A stretch of DNA of 64,000 nucleotides from Pollenia angustigena (GCA_930367215.1 OV884059.1:223695803-223759802), one strand, 5' to 3'; counted from the stretch's first letter, positions 21,137-33,889 are shown. Translations and numbers: made by a program. The notes: generated by a model from the letters alone, not told the origin.

Positions 21137-21850
21137 AAGGCCCAACCATAATATGCATAGCCTTGCCTAACCTACTGTCAAAAATTAACAAAAAGTTAAG
21201 GCCCAACCACAATGTGCTTAAGTTGGCTTAAGCGAATGAGCGAATTCATGAAAATTATATGTGGCAAACCATATTGAACTTAAGGAAACTTTTTGCTAAG
21301 TTTAATGAAACTGTAATTTGCTTAAGCAAGGTGCGAATCTAATCGCTCATTCCGTACGGAATCAAATGTTTTTTTATTTTGTTTTTGTTTGCTTAAATAC
21401 ATTTGAGAGACTTTTTGTTAATTTTTGACAGTAAGTTAAGCAGGGCTATGCATATTATGTTTGAGCCTTTAATTCCCAGTTTTTATTCTTGATAAAAACA
21501 CTTGAAGTTATTGTTGATGGGATAAGCTATTCCTTTGCGCATTTCACTGGTTGCTTAGGCCAGATCATCAGGAAACTTCATCCATAACGATTTTAGAAAG
21601 ACTAAAGATATTAAACCAAATAAAACTGTTAAACGTACAAGACTTATAAGCAGCAGTTCTGCTGGTAACAATATCAAAGTTTAAACAAAAACATCAACAA
21701 TAAACAGTGAGTTTATCATCTCATCTTACATTCCTCACTAAAATCTTAACAAACATTTTCTTTAAGTTCAATATGCCTTGCCTCATATGATTTACGTGTA
21801 TTCGCACATTTGCTTAAGCCAACTTAAGCACATTATGGTTGCGCCTTGAC
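21137..21850. mobile_element. Interleaved AGGCCCAACCA inverted-repeat elements with family B insert
   Basis: Two pairs of long arms overlap. Pair one, with CCATAATATGCATAGCC ends, lies at 21137-21195 and 21425-21479. Pair two, with AAGTTGGCTTAAGC ends, lies at 21193-21280 and 21765-21850. A family B copy (21495-21735) sits between them. The interleaving, rather than clean nesting, implies rearrangement. A diverged relative is at 43133-43767. Confidence 0.6.
21495..21735 (+). repeat. Family B repeat, partial
   Basis: Contains GCATTTCACTGGTTGCTTAG, GCCAGATCATCAGGAAAC and CATCAACAATAAACAGTGAG in the same order as the other copies. Confidence 0.8.
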
Positions 21851-22184
21851 AGTTTTTTTCACAGTTGACAATGTTGCATATTTTGCAAACTGTAGGTTAG
21901 GGCTTTAAGCGTTTATCATGTAATACTTTGTAGATAGGGCCTTCTGTTTTTTTTTTTTTTGGTTAAAAAATCGCTAACTTTTGTCAAACTACTGAATTGT
22001 TTTTATTAAATAAATCTATGTATGTATTTAATTTATTTTTATATAAACTTCATTTTATTTTAAAGAAATATAATATTTTCAGGTAAATTAATGTATAATT
22101 CATTCATTAAAATGATACAATTATTTAAGAAAATTTAACAGTTTTTTAGCATTTTCAAATTTTATTTTTAGCATTTTTATACCC

Positions 22185-22708
22185 ACACCACACCATTTTG
22201 GAGATAATTTGATAAAATTTGGGTCATAGGTTCTTATTGGCACAAGGACCAAGCCTATTGAAAATGGGCCGAATCGTAGGACCACGAGGGAAGATAGGGG
22301 GAAATTTCTTCCTCTCAGAAACTATCAAACCTATTTTAATGAAATTTAAAACATAGATAGAACCATATCTATATGGACACAAAATGTATAAATTTTTAAA
22401 AAAAATCGGACCACGAGGGGATATAGGGGCAATTTCTGCCTCTCAAACCGATTTTAATGAAATTTAAAACATAGATAGATCCATATCTATAGGGACACAT
22501 TAGCTATACAGTTTTTAAAAAATAGGACGACAAGGGGAGGCAGGGGGCAATTTTTGCCTCTCACAAACTTTCAAACTGATTTTCATGAATTTTATAAACA
22601 TAGATAAATCCATATTTACATGGACACATAAGCATGATGTGTTTTTAAAAACTGTGGTGTAGGGTATCATATAGTCGGGCTTGACCGACTATACTTTCTT
22701 ACTTGTTA
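22185..22708 (+). repeat. Dispersed repeat, ATACCCACACC...CTTACTTGTT family
   Basis: Second copy of the repeat at 6250-6718, with the same ends and internal blocks. It is inserted in a TTTAGCATTTTT tract of the hAT relic. Confidence 0.8.
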
Positions 22709-22772
22709 GCATTGTTTTAATCCCTATTTAGCATCCAATTTTTTTTTTAATTGCGGTCACACTGGTTATAAT

Positions 22773-23414
22773 ATTTGCATCACAATCTGTGCAACCTCTT
22801 TGTGATCTGCTCCCTTCGTTATCTTTTTTTTCGTACAATTTTATTACCCCATTTTTATTATTCATCAATAATAGAATTTTTAGGAAAATGTTATTCCTAA
22901 ACAACGTTAATCTTATAGTGTTTACGTAACGTCAACAATTGCAATAGAATAAATCTATATTTTTCACGAATTAGAATTTGGCAAATGTATGATTTTTCTT
23001 TCTTTCTTAACTTATAAAATTTGTTAAATGACGCTTAACATTTTTAATTAAAAAAAAAATTTCTTCATTTTGAGGAAATATTTTTGGAAAAATTCTAATG
23101 ATTCGCAATTTTTTTTTTTATGCATTCACAGTATTCTTTTGAAATACATTTTTTTACTCGGTTTTGATATATTTAAATTAGATGTGACTTATTGTTTAAA
23201 AATTTACAATAAATTAATTAAAATTTCGAATTATTTAATCAGTTAATTAAAATTGTGGACTTTTCAACTGTTTTACTAAAATAGTGAATTTTACCACAAT
23301 AACTCAGTTAAATATTAAATAATAAAGAAAAATTAATTTTATTGCCCAATTCACAAGCTCGTTGTATCGTCGTATTCGTTGTATAAACGTCTAATTGTAC
23401 AATGTTGTATATTT
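22773..23414. other. AT-rich spacer
   Basis: Nothing recognised. Confidence 0.3.
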
Positions 23415-23647
23415 GGAGGGCTCAGAGCTGAAGCGAACCAAGTCAAAAATTAAAATTCGATAATAATAATTTTGAGTTTGAGTAAGTGAATTTCCATTAA
23501 TTTCTGGAGCCATTGACATGGGTTTATTACCGTTACCTTTTGAACGAAAAACTTTTTGATTTAGTCCGTTACAGAACTCGATAGAATTTTGAAATACATA
23601 TATGCATTTTATTTTATGACTTGGTTCGGTTCAGCTTTGAACCCTCC
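23415..23647. mobile_element. Inverted-repeat element, GGAGGGCTC ends
   Basis: The left arm GGAGGGCTCAGAGCTGAAGC and onward to CCAAGTCA is mirrored with few mismatches on the right. ATTT stands on both sides (23411-23414 and 23648-23651), possibly a target duplication. 233 bp, non-coding. Confidence 0.6.
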
Positions 23648-23929
23648 ATTTGTTGTTGGTTATTTTAATACAAAAGTGTTGTCTTATTAAACGATTATTT
23701 TTTATGTGTTTTGAAAAACTTTTTGTTTTGGTGAATTTTTAAAAATCTTTTAAGAATGTCACAACTACCACCACAAATGTAATTCTTCTGAATAAATAAT
23801 ATATCGAGCGCTACTATCAAAAATGATGTAACCAACAACATTTTAGATTTTTTTTTTTGATGAAAATCGATCATTTTTGATGATGATGCAAACGATCTCT
23901 TAAAATCTCATATCTCTGGGAAGTGCCGT

Positions 23930-24060
23930 TACGAAACAAGAGCAAAAGCAATTTCAAACGAAACCCTAGACTTGAAGCAAAAATATTTAAAAAAAACCTT
24001 CTCCTGTAAAAATTTATGTTTGTTGGCTACAACATTTTTGCTATAAGGGCTCGATATGTT
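23930..24060 (+). repeat. Partial copy, TCGAGCC family
   Basis: Shares GTGCCGTTACGAAA-like, CCTTCTCCTGTAAAA and AAGGGCTCGATATG blocks with 16430-16702. The left end is missing. Confidence 0.5.
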
Positions 24061-24331
24061 TGATTCATTTCAATTTATATTAAAAACTATTTTGATTAAA
24101 ATAGCTGTGCAATTAATATTTATTTCCATTTCATCTCACATTATAACTCCCATACCTGGTTTAATTTTATGATATCAACCAATGTGGATGGCAGGTTTTA
24201 ATAAAAAGAAGACAAAATTAATAAAAACCCAGAGTAAAGTAGAATGCAATAACTTAACTAAAATAACACAGTGCATCCAAATTCGGGACATCGCCGCCAG
24301 CGTCAATACTTACAACGCGAAATTAAACTAT

Positions 24332-25060
24332 TGGTAGAGCACATCAGGGTTTGAAAAGTTAGCTCGGGTTCCCGAAATATCAGCCCCTAAAGTTTTCGAA
24401 ATTTTTAAAAGGCGTTTGGTATACATACATATGTACATATGTAAGTCAAAAATATATGTATGTATGTTAGTCATTGCATGATTTTATGGTCTTAGAAGAC
24501 CCCTAGAAAATATTCGTGGAATATTTTAATCCTCTTAAGTGCCGTTTTAGTATACTTTTGTGTGGAAGTTAAAAAAAAGAACAAAAATAACACCTTAAAA
24601 TGAGTGTTAGAGAGTTGATATGTATATTATAAGAAAAGAATCGCCAAACAATTCTACTGAAGACATCTGCAATAGTATTTTAGCTCAGAAGTACATTTAG
24701 GCCCGTTTTCACAACTTACCGATAGCTAAAGGTAGGATTTTATCGGCCGTATAGAAGTAGTTCCATTATTACAACTTTACTTTAACCTACCAGGTAGGAT
24801 GATCCTTAATTTACTTTATCGTTCCCTTAAGGTTAAAGTAAAGTATTAATAATGGAACACTTTTTAAAAGGCCGGTTAAAGTCTACTTTTAGCTATCGGT
24901 GAGTTGTGAAAACGGGCCTTAGTATATTTTTTTTTTTTTGACTTATACCAAACGCCTTTTCAAAAAACTAAAAAAACTTAAGGCCCGATATTTCGGGAAC
25001 CCGAGCTTACTTATCAAAACCGTTTGTCTGATTTGCTCTATCAATTTTGCTCTGCATGTA
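24332..25060. mobile_element. Long inverted-repeat element carrying a nested MITE
   Basis: The left arm 24332-24425 and right arm 24938-25060 share AGCTCGGGTTCCCGAAATAT and AAAGGCGTTTGGTATA in inverted order. A 219-bp MITE lies between them. The target duplication is not resolved. Confidence 0.6.
24700..24918. mobile_element. 219-bp MITE, TTA duplication, copy 1 of 3
   Basis: Starts GGCCCGTTTTCACAACTTAC and ends with its complement. Flanked by TTA at 24697-24699 and 24919-24921. The whole body folds back, with TACCTTTAGCTATCGG arms. Matches 29406-29624 and 57075-57294. A PIF/Harbinger (Tourist-like) MITE by duplication and size. Confidence 0.85.
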
Positions 25061-25069
25061 TTAAGGCTG

Positions 25070-26520
25070 GTTTTTTTGTTGCACAGTGTAATTTGCCTTT
25101 TTATTTTATTTTTCGCAAAGTATATTTATTACAAGTACAAGTATTTTCGATAGTGTCAAAATTTGCTTACATTTTAGTGAACCATGACTTTTTTTTGTTT
25201 TTGTTTTCTTTATGTTTGGCTGTTTGACAGTATCAAATGTTTTTACACTAACAAAATTAATGTTGTTTTTTTTATTCTAATTCTAATTCTGCCTTTAGTC
25301 TTTACCTTCTGTTCTCTTACGAATCAGCTGACTTGTTTTTGTTATTAAAAAACCTACGAAATTGATTAGTTTTTCTGTTCTGTTGCGGTTCAGTTTGTTA
25401 AAATCAGAAACATGTTAAGTAATTGTAAGTGGCAGCAAAATAAATAATAAAAAATACATATTTATATTTGGGGGATTCACAACGTGTCATAAAGTCATAT
25501 GTTTTAACATAATCACATGAAAAATACGACTGTTGTGAACAACCCCTCATATTTCACTGTGCTATTTAGAATATAAATCAGCTGATTTAAAACAAGAATA
25601 AAAAATAAATATTTACCTTAAGTAAAAATATTATTTAATTCTAATCCATGAATTAATAATTAAATTAGATCTTACTGACTATTTTTCAGACGCAAATCAC
25701 AATTATATTTTATTTTGTTTGTTTACCAAACAGCAGAGTCCTAAGCCGATCCAATTTGACGCCGCAAGCGATTTGTTGCCAAAATTGCTAGCCGCAGGTT
25801 AATTTCGGATGTTAGCCGGATACACCTGTACCATCAACAGCGACGGCTTACAAAAACTAATGCGGCTCGGCTCAGCCGCTCAGCGTAGTCTTCTGATTAA
25901 TTACAACAGCACAACAAACATAGCAAGCAAAGTTCTATTAATTTAAGACACTTTTTGTTTACAAAGCAACAACAATATTTTTAAACCATTGTAAAATGTT
26001 AGAACATTATGACAATAGAACATGATAGCCAACCTTGTGAATACCCCAATTGAAATAAACTGTTTTTTGATTTGAAGAATTCATAAAATTTATTTTTTTC
26101 AAATTTATGTGCATTAAAGTTATTAAAATAAAACAATGGACGGTGCAAAGATAGTAAATTTGTCATAATGGCTGATAAGTTACTACGGAAAAAGTAACTA
26201 TTACAATTTCGTAACAGAACGGCACGGAACAGAAACAGAAAGTTAAGACTAACTGAGCCTTAAATCAAAATAAAAGCAGTTTTAATGAAAAACTTAATCA
26301 AGCGAATCAAACGTTTACTTATATCAACAACATTGCTGCAGAAAATTTGGTTATAATCAAAAAATATTTAATTGATACATGCTTGCTGGTGCAAATTTAA
26401 TTAATATCACAAATTTTTTAATTGAATTAAATTTTTTTTTCTGATGTGTAGAAAATACAAAAGGTTAAGTGTATAAAAACGAGTAAAAAAATGTTTATTA
26501 AACATTTAAACGAAAAACTA
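25070..26520. other. Gene-free stretch with a GC-richer patch
   Basis: A small imperfect palindrome near 25470-25550 (GGGGGATTCACAAC against GTTGTGAACAACCCC) may be a MITE remnant. The patch at 25740-25890 is visibly GC-richer but has no frame or repeat I recognise. Confidence 0.3.
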
Positions 26521-26522
26521 TG

Positions 26523-26733
26523 GACCAAGTTATGTAAAACGCAACGCAATGCCAAAGAAATACATTGAAAGCAAAAACAAAGTCATAAATATTTTATAAT
26601 TTTGTTGTTGCTTTCTAAAGAAATTCTTATTGATATGAAAATGTTTGAAATTTTTAAAACGGTACATGAATTTCTGTAGAAAACAACAACAAAATTTCTT
26701 TGGCGTTGCGTTGCGATGTACATAATTATGGCT
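26523..26733. mobile_element. Inverted-repeat element, ACGCAACGCAATGCC ends
   Basis: TATGTAAAACGCAACGCAAT on the left is mirrored by GCGTTGCGATGTACATAAT on the right. A second copy at 53566-53792 retains GGCCC-type terminal sequence on its right side. Non-coding. Confidence 0.6.
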
Positions 26734-26734
26734 T

Positions 26735-28190
26735 AACCTCTTATTGGTAATAGTTGGCTTATTTAAACAAAAATAACGCTAATCACAGTAGAATAGAGAA
26801 TGTATAACTTTTAATAAATAAATAACCCAACTTCACTTCTGCTATAGATTAAGGGGGTTATTTTTTAAATAACTTCACCTCACTTGAAAAATATTTTCAT
26901 AGAAATATTCAAAATTTCAAAAAATTTTCTAAGAAAACGCAAAGTAAAGGAATTTACAAATTTGGTTATATATTCAAAAACTGCTTACGTTTTTCCTATG
27001 TACCCAAAACCACTCATTGTGCAATATTTCTAAGCTTAAATTCTCATTATAAATATTTCTAATTAATAAAAAACAAAACTATTCTTTAAGAATTTTTAGT
27101 TATAAATTCTAAGGTATTACCAAATTAAATCCTTTATTAAAGTTCTTTTATATTATGACATTTTCTTTTTCTAGCTTTTCTTAAGATCTCTTCTTTTTTA
27201 ATGTCTTTTAAAATTATTGTTACTCATACTTAAAGAAAGTTCTTGTCTTGTCGAGCTTAAATTCTCAATAACATTTTATGCTAAAGGACTATTTAAATAT
27301 AAAATTTATACATACGCATTTATAATTACAACTACACACAAGTGCAAACACACATGGACGTATAAATAATAACATAATTATTATTAGTTTACCTCTTTGC
27401 CAAATGACTTTATTATTGTTTCCTTAAACAAAATCTCTTTATTATGACACTCAAACTCATTAAGAAATATTAATACAAATTGTACATGGGTTTTTTAAAG
27501 TACTCCCTCTTAAAGGCGTAATTACATATTAATATGAATGAATATATGAACATACTCGTACACATGTGTATTTGCTTAAGCTTTAAAGAAAAAAAGTATA
27601 ATTTATTTTTTGTTTAATAAAACATCAAATGAAGCAATTATCTAGTATTATTCTTTATGAAATAATAAGAAAAGCTCACAGGAAAAAAATGTACACAATG
27701 AAAAACCATTTCGCTTCCTTTTTGTAAAAAGCATTTTTCAATGAAATAATTCCTTCATTTTACTCCTAGGAAAAATAATAAGTAACTTTTGGTACAAGAA
27801 GTATTAACAAGCACACATTGTTTATTGTCCATCCATGTATGTTTTACATAAGCCCTGCAGAAAACCTGGGATCAAGTGTCGATTATTATTTTGGGACTTT
27901 TTTGTGATATTGTCAACAAAATTTTTGCCAGCGGTAAAGCTAGATTAATTTAAAGGGATACAACAGTTTATAGTAAAAATCGATTCCAATGTCACCATAT
28001 GATCCCACAAAAACTATGTATCTAGTCAATAGTTCTAAGGTCAGAAGTGGATTTTTAATGACAAACACATGCTTAATTTTCTGACCTGCAGCTGGTCAGT
28101 TGTAATGGTAACAAAATCAATAGCGAATCAGTTACAGTATTGACATTTCCTACAGGGTATCGATGAATAGTCTCTGTATGGGTGTATAAA
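26735..28190. other. Gene-free AT-rich stretch
   Basis: No gene seen. A possible weak inverted-repeat element spans about 27853-28158 (CCCTGCAGAAAACC against the complement of CCCTGTAGGAAATG). Confidence 0.3.
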
Positions 28191-28193
28191 AAT

Positions 28194-28567
28194 CCCTTCA
28201 AATAATATTCGACCACCTGATCCATTTTAATAAAATGGACTACTCCATGGACTGGTCCGATGTAATGCAAGCATGCACCATGTCATTGTTAAAAAGTGTT
28301 TGTAGTGAGACGACATGTCTTCGTTTTTTAACGACATGCTTTCGTTTTTAAACGATTTCAAAACGAATCCTCTTGAGTATACCATGGAGTAGTCTTAAAA
28401 CTACTCCTTAGTAGTCCAAAGGTGGGTTATATGGTCCTCCCCTAGGACATCGTAATGTTAAATAGACCATGTTTTTTCCATACGTTTGGGTTACTTTTGG
28501 ACTAGTCCTGGTCCCTTGTGGGCTACTCTTTACACGCGTGTTTGGACTGGTCCTATTATTTGCAGGG
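28194..28567 (+). mobile_element. Inverted-repeat element, CCCTGCAAATAATA family, copy 1
   Basis: The ends CCCTTCAAATAATATTCG and TATTATTTGCAGGG are inverted repeats. The arms continue with GACCACCTGATCC and ACTACTCCATGG blocks. The whole sequence matches 36637-37448 in reverse complement once the insert there is removed. 374 bp. Confidence 0.75.
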
Positions 28568-28869
28568 TATGTATACACACATACTTGAAAGCGAAATTGA
28601 AAATAATCTCTAACAACTCGTGCACATGAACCTATTTCTAATTTTACTTCATATCTCTTTTAGCACAAAAATACTTATTGTAAGGGGCTTAAAAGAGTAA
28701 AATCATTTACGAATACATTTTCAATAATGATTTTACTTTAAGTTTTTGCTCACACTACACGAAGTATTTATTGGTTAAATGTTTTTTGACGTTGGCTTTA
28801 ATTGAAAATAAGCTTGTTTTCTATTGCCACAGTCGAAAACGATTAATCATTTTACAATAGCCGAAAATT

Positions 28870-29905
28870 ACATATTCCAAGAGTGTTCTGTACATGGGGC
28901 CTATGGCCAAACTGCTTATTAGAACAAGAAAAAAAAATTGGCAACAATGTTGTTCTGTTTTTTTTTTTTAATGTTGTTTAAATGTGAGCGTGACTTCAAC
29001 AGATGGACAGATGGCCGGACATGGCTAAATCGAGTTAGAATTATTCAAAGATCCGGAATATACATAAATACTTTATGGAGTCTTGGATGGATATCAAAAA
29101 AAAATTCACACGGAATGACAAATTTAGTATACCCTCATTCACCACTGTGTCACGCCCACTCTCAATCCCGCATACGTTTTGGCGGATGCTGTGTAATGAA
29201 AACCAAGATACTTTTATCTTATTTGGCAACATTGGCTCTTGCCATTCTCCAGATATATAGAAATCTATAATCTCTTTGTACGGAAGGTGCCACGCCCACT
29301 TCTCTAGCCCCACCCAAATTTTGTATTTGTTGTGTATTGACAGCCAATTTTTTCCCTTACCGTTCTTTAAAGATACAGGAGTGTGTAATACACTTTTTAC
29401 TTTTAGGCCCGTTTTCACAACTAACGTATAGCTAAAAGTAGACTTTAACTGGCCTTATAAAAAGTGTTCCATTATTTGAACTTTAATTTAACCTCAAGTG
29501 AGCGATAGTGTAGATTGAGGTTCATCCTACCTGGCAGTTTAAAGTAAAGTTGTAATAATGGAACACTTTTTATACGGCCGATAAAATCCTACCTTTAGCT
29601 ATCGGTAAGATGAGAAAACGAGCCTTAAGATTCTTTTCGTTTTACGTTTTCGATTTCCAGCACACCCCTGCTAAAGAAATCTATTTTGTACCACTTCCAG
29701 TTCTCTTCTATCGCACAAATTTTTTAGGATGTCGCCTATTGTTAACCTTGATACCTGTACCTCATTTGGCTCTATTTTCAGAGATAAAGAAATCTATAAT
29801 GTCGTTGAATGGCAAGTGCTACGCCCACTTCTCTAATCCCGTCTACATTTTGTCGGATGTTGTGTATTGATAATCAAGATGCTTTTCCCGTTCTCCAGAT
29901 AAACA
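28870..29905. repeat. Dispersed and tandem repeat block with CACGCCCAC units
   Basis: Begins with ATGGGGCCTATGG wording seen also near 51280. Then comes a reverse-strand copy of the 4385-type repeat (ending near 29130 at AGTATACCCTC). After that are three diverged units containing CACGCCCACTTCTCTA, GTCGGATGTTGTGTATTG and CATTCTCCAGATATATAG. The MITE at 29406-29624 interrupts them. Short open frames here are chance products of the repeats. Confidence 0.6.
29406..29624. mobile_element. 219-bp MITE, TTA duplication, copy 2 of 3
   Basis: Same ends and body as 24700-24918. TTA stands at 29403-29405 and 29625-29627. Confidence 0.85.
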
Positions 29906-30070
29906 TAAAAAAAATTTTTTAAAAAATTGAAAGACAACAAGAGATTTATGCGTAAAATTTAAGGCAGTCGTGATTTGTTGGCCACATCTTAGATATTTGT
30001 ATACCGAGCAGGCTGAATTTTAGTAGCATAAAATTCCGAACTTAAAGGGACACAAAAATATAAACACCTG

Positions 30071-30317
30071 CAGCCGTATTCTGTAATTCGCTTAGCTAAT
30101 GCTAAATCTCGATCGCTAAAATGCCTTAGAGAACCCAAAATTTATAAATTTTAGCGATGACATTAAAAGTCAATATTGCAGCGAATTAAATTTTTATGGC
30201 ATTTCCAAATTTAGCAATGCATATTACAGAATTGCATTCGTAGCAAAAATCGCTAAATCAACTTTATAGATTTTTAGCGATAGAGATTAAGCTTTAGCGA
30301 ATTACATAATACGGCTG
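30071..30317. mobile_element. Harbinger3-like MITE with CTG target duplication
   Basis: The left end CAGCCGTATTCTGTAATTCG is mirrored by CGAATTACATAATACGGCTG. CTG stands on both sides (30068-30070 and 30318-30320). Removing the element and one CTG gives the target AAACACCTGGTCT. 247 bp with TTAGCGAT repeats inside; non-coding. Confidence 0.7.
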
Positions 30318-30339
30318 CTGGTCTGCATTATATCGAAAT

Positions 30340-30480
30340 TTTTGGAAAACTTATTTCAACGGACACACACACAGATGGACGACAGACGTACATACATCGT
30401 GATTTTGGGATTCTATTCTTATAAGGATCCAGAATATATGCTTTATAGGGTATGGGATCAATATTGTAGAAATTACAAAC
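30340..30480 (-). repeat. Fragment of the TATACCC dispersed repeat
   Basis: Reverse-strand GTCGTCCATCTGTGTGTGTC, AAGGATCCAGAATATAT and ACAAACGGAATG wording marks a relative of 4385-4590. Confidence 0.5.
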
Positions 30481-30999
30481 GGAATGCCAAAGTCATATCG
30501 TCGGCTTCGAGTGTTAACCTGCTAAATCCATTGTTTACAGTATATGACATTCTGATACCGTTCGAAAGATACAGAGACGCCGCAACGACTAAGAAAGACA
30601 ATTTATTCAATGGAACATTAGAAAATAAAATTAAGTTAGCTTTTTTTTTTTTTTTTAATTTTATTGAGTCTTCTTTAAAACAATTATAAAATATAAAAGT
30701 AATATAACAAATTTGAAACATTTAAGATTGTAATGTAATGTCTTAAAAATGATATCATGAAAATTACAGTACCAAACTTAACAGAAAATGTATAAATTGT
30801 ATAATGAATGAAAATTGCTAACGCATTTGCTCCCGATGCTAACAGTTTCGTGAATATACATTATTAAAAAACAAAGTTTACAAATTCAAAATCAAAACTT
30901 AAATACTAAAAATAAAAAGTTTAAAATAAAAACAAAAAATAAAAAATATATAAATAAAAAAAAAAAAAAATATAAAAATACAAGAATATCTTTTTTCAA

Positions 31000-33889
31000 T
31001 TAACCTCTGTGAGTGCCAGGAAAAGTTTTCTTAAAGAAATCCGAAGACGAATTAGCCAAAACACACAATTCATTCTGCAAACCAAGGGGGGATAAATAAT
31101 GGGTATTAGTCCAGCTAAAGCCCCTTTGAGTTAAAATTATACTTTTAAGGACATCATTTTCATGAAAATGTAACCTGGCAATATAATTTTCAATTATTTT
31201 GATGACATAACAGCTCAAAGGAGATACTGAAGACTCTCCATAAATTACAGCGTTTGAAAATCGTTTCGTTCTAGAAACAAAATTTTTTCCAATGCATGAA
31301 CGTAAAATCTTTCTCTCAAAGATTTCAAATTTATTCATCAATGTAGGAGAAATAAAAAACCAAATTGGAAATCCATATAAAAGCACTGGTCTTAAACATG
31401 TTTTATAAATTAATAATTTTGTTTTAACAGGTAGAGACTTATGGGTTAAAATTCTTCCTAAACAATGTTTCACTTTGTAGACTTTATTTAATATAAATTT
31501 ACCACGGCCATTAAATTTAAAAAGTTTATTGAAATAAATACCAAGGTATTTAAATTTATCTTTAAAAGGAGTTTCAGTTTCATTCAAAAAAAGTTTTAAT
31601 CTTTTACTTTGAGGGACAACAAAATATGGACATTTTCCAGATGCATTTCTCAAACAAATGGCTTCACTTTTTGAGGCGTTTATTTTTATTCCCCAAAAAT
31701 TATAGAAATAGTTAACTTCATTTAAATGAGCAGACACGATTTGAAGTGCATTAAAAGGTGATTCATGGTGAGCATAAAGTAATGAGTCATCGGCATAAAG
31801 TATACCAGTTGAGTTTAAAAAATTGTGTGGGAAATCATACATTAGAATATTGTATAAATGAGGTGAAAGAATAGAGCCTTGAGGAACACCACAAGAAACT
31901 GAACCAAACTCAGATAAGGAATTATTTAACTGTATACAAAAACGCCTATTATCGAAAAAACTTTTAAAAAGTTTAATTACGTGATGATCAAACCCAATTA
32001 TGTGCATTTTGAAAAGAATTGCATTATGAATTGCTCTATCAAAAGCCTTTTCTACGTCAAGCGAAACTGCAACCGTACAGAAGCGCTGTCTCAAATTACA
32101 AATAACATCATTCTGAAATTTAGATAAAGCGTCAACAGTAGAATGCCCTTTTTTGAAACCAAATTGTAAATTTGAAATATAATTATCGTCTAAATTTAGA
32201 TTCATTTTCTCACGAATGACTTTTTCAAATAATTTGCCTAAATTTGACAATAAAGAAATAGGCCTTAGATTATTGATATCTGTTGAACTAGGATTCTTTT
32301 TAATTGGATAAATTTTGGATATTTTCCAACTATTTGGAAAATACGCATTATTTATACAGTTATTGAAAATTATAACTAAAAATTCAAACGCTTTAATCGA
32401 AAATTTTTTAATTACAAAATTGGAAATGTTATCAATACCTGCGGATTTCTTACTGTTTAATTCTTTACTAAAAGAAAGTATATTATCTAAATTTATAAAT
32501 CGAACACAATTTTGATTGTTTAAAGCAGGAAAAGAATCATTAAAAGTAGATAAGCTATTATTATCTAAAGAAGACAAAAAGTTATCTATATCAGAAGAAT
32601 CTCTATCTAAAGAATTCCCTGAATAGACCTCTGCAAAATGATTTCTCAATATATTTAATTTATTGGTATCATTTTCAATAATTAAGCCATTAACTGACAA
32701 ATCTACAATATTCGTCCTTCTTTTATATCCTAAAAAATTATAAATTTGTTTATGTGCTCGAGGACCCGGTTTAATTTTTTCTAGAATTTCACAAAAATTT
32801 TTAGTATTCTCCTTACTTACTTGTTCTTTAATCAATATGTTCAAAAGCTGAATTTGCTTGGAAAGTAGTTTGTAATTATTATTATGTCTATTTAATGTTC
32901 TGTGGTAAATCCTTTTCAATTCTTTTTGCCAATTATATTTAATTTTAAATAATCTTTTAACGAAATCAGAAGGAACAAATTTTTTTGAATCAAGTACAAC
33001 TTTCTTAGAATGAATATCACAGCAAGAATTCACAGCTAATGTAAACTTATTAATATAAAAATCGATTTCAGAATCCATTAAATTTCTTACAGAAGAAGGA
33101 AAATTTTCTAAGATTAAAGTAGTCAAATTGTTCTTAAAACAATCCCAATTAGTATCTTTATATGATGAATATGAAACCGGAGGAATATATAAAAACTCAA
33201 AAGCAAAAAATTTCAAGTTTAAATTTAGAGGAAAATGATCAGAGAAGGAAGGAAGACTAGTTATATTGTAATTTGGACTTATAATATCAACAATATTAGA
33301 GCTTAAAACAAAATGATCCAAAAAAAGAGGAACCGTTAGGATAGGAAGGCTTTAAGTCACAAAGTCTAACAAAGGAGTGTGAATAGAGATTTAACCAGTT
33401 AGAAAATGAATTACCATTTAAATTATTCAAGTTATCCCCCCAAGAGATGTTTTTAGCATTAAAGTCACCACCAATTATTAGAGCATCAAAATCATTTGAA
33501 AAGTTGGCAATGTTTGTTAGCCCATTTTCAAATTGAGCAGAGTTGAAGTTGCAAGGAATATAAACGGAGCCAACTAAAATTTTTTTAATGACATTATTGA
33601 TAGAAATACGTACCTCAATAAAAATATGGGGAAAAAGTAAGTTAGAGATTTCTACTCTGGAAAAGTAATAATTTTTCTTAATGGCAATGCCAACACCTTG
33701 TGAAGTGAAGTCTCTAACAAAGAAGTAGTTATCTAAATAAACTTTATGATTTGATCCAAGATGCGTTTCTTGAATAAAAGCAAAATCAATGTTATTTGAA
33801 TTGAGAACATTTGCTAAATCTAATCTTCTACTAGGCTCCACAAGAGATCTAACATTAAATGTTAACATTTTGAATGCATTACGGACCAT
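31000..33889 (-). pseudogene. LINE ORF2: endonuclease plus reverse transcriptase, one frameshift
   Basis: The first part (33889 to 33296) is an APE-type endonuclease with QETHLGSN and GGDFNAKNISWGD. The second part (33321 to 31000, 773 residues) continues the endonuclease SDHFPL motif and then the reverse transcriptase, with SAGIDNIS, the GVPQGSILSP block and the catalytic YADD (residues 509-512 of this part), then a thumb region. The frame changes at a T7 run just before DHFVLSS; a one-base difference in that run is the only damage I see. The ORF2 ATG overlaps the ORF1 stop by 11 nt, a typical arrangement for coupled translation. The protein would nick DNA and copy the LINE RNA in place. No RNase H domain, as usual for Jockey. 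Confidence 0.9.

Larger units (their letters stand above)
19717..22764 (+). mobile_element. hAT-type transposon relic with perfect 8-bp target duplication
   Basis: The ends CAGTGTGACC and GGTCACACTG are flanked by GTTATAAT at 19709-19716 and 22765-22772. Near both ends the word TTTAGCATT recurs many times, as subterminal repeats. The 3,048-bp body contains a transposase scrap (19977-20110) and later insertions (21137-21850, 22185-22708). The 8-bp duplication and CAG start fit hAT. Confidence 0.8.

Noticed and set aside
25740..25890. GC-richer patch as a possible exon or element
   Set aside because: No sustained frame, no clear inverted ends and no second copy in the window.
28938..29418. Open frames of 110 and 125 codons near 29 kb
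   Set aside because: They lie within dispersed repeats and across a MITE end, on both strands, with no protein motif.
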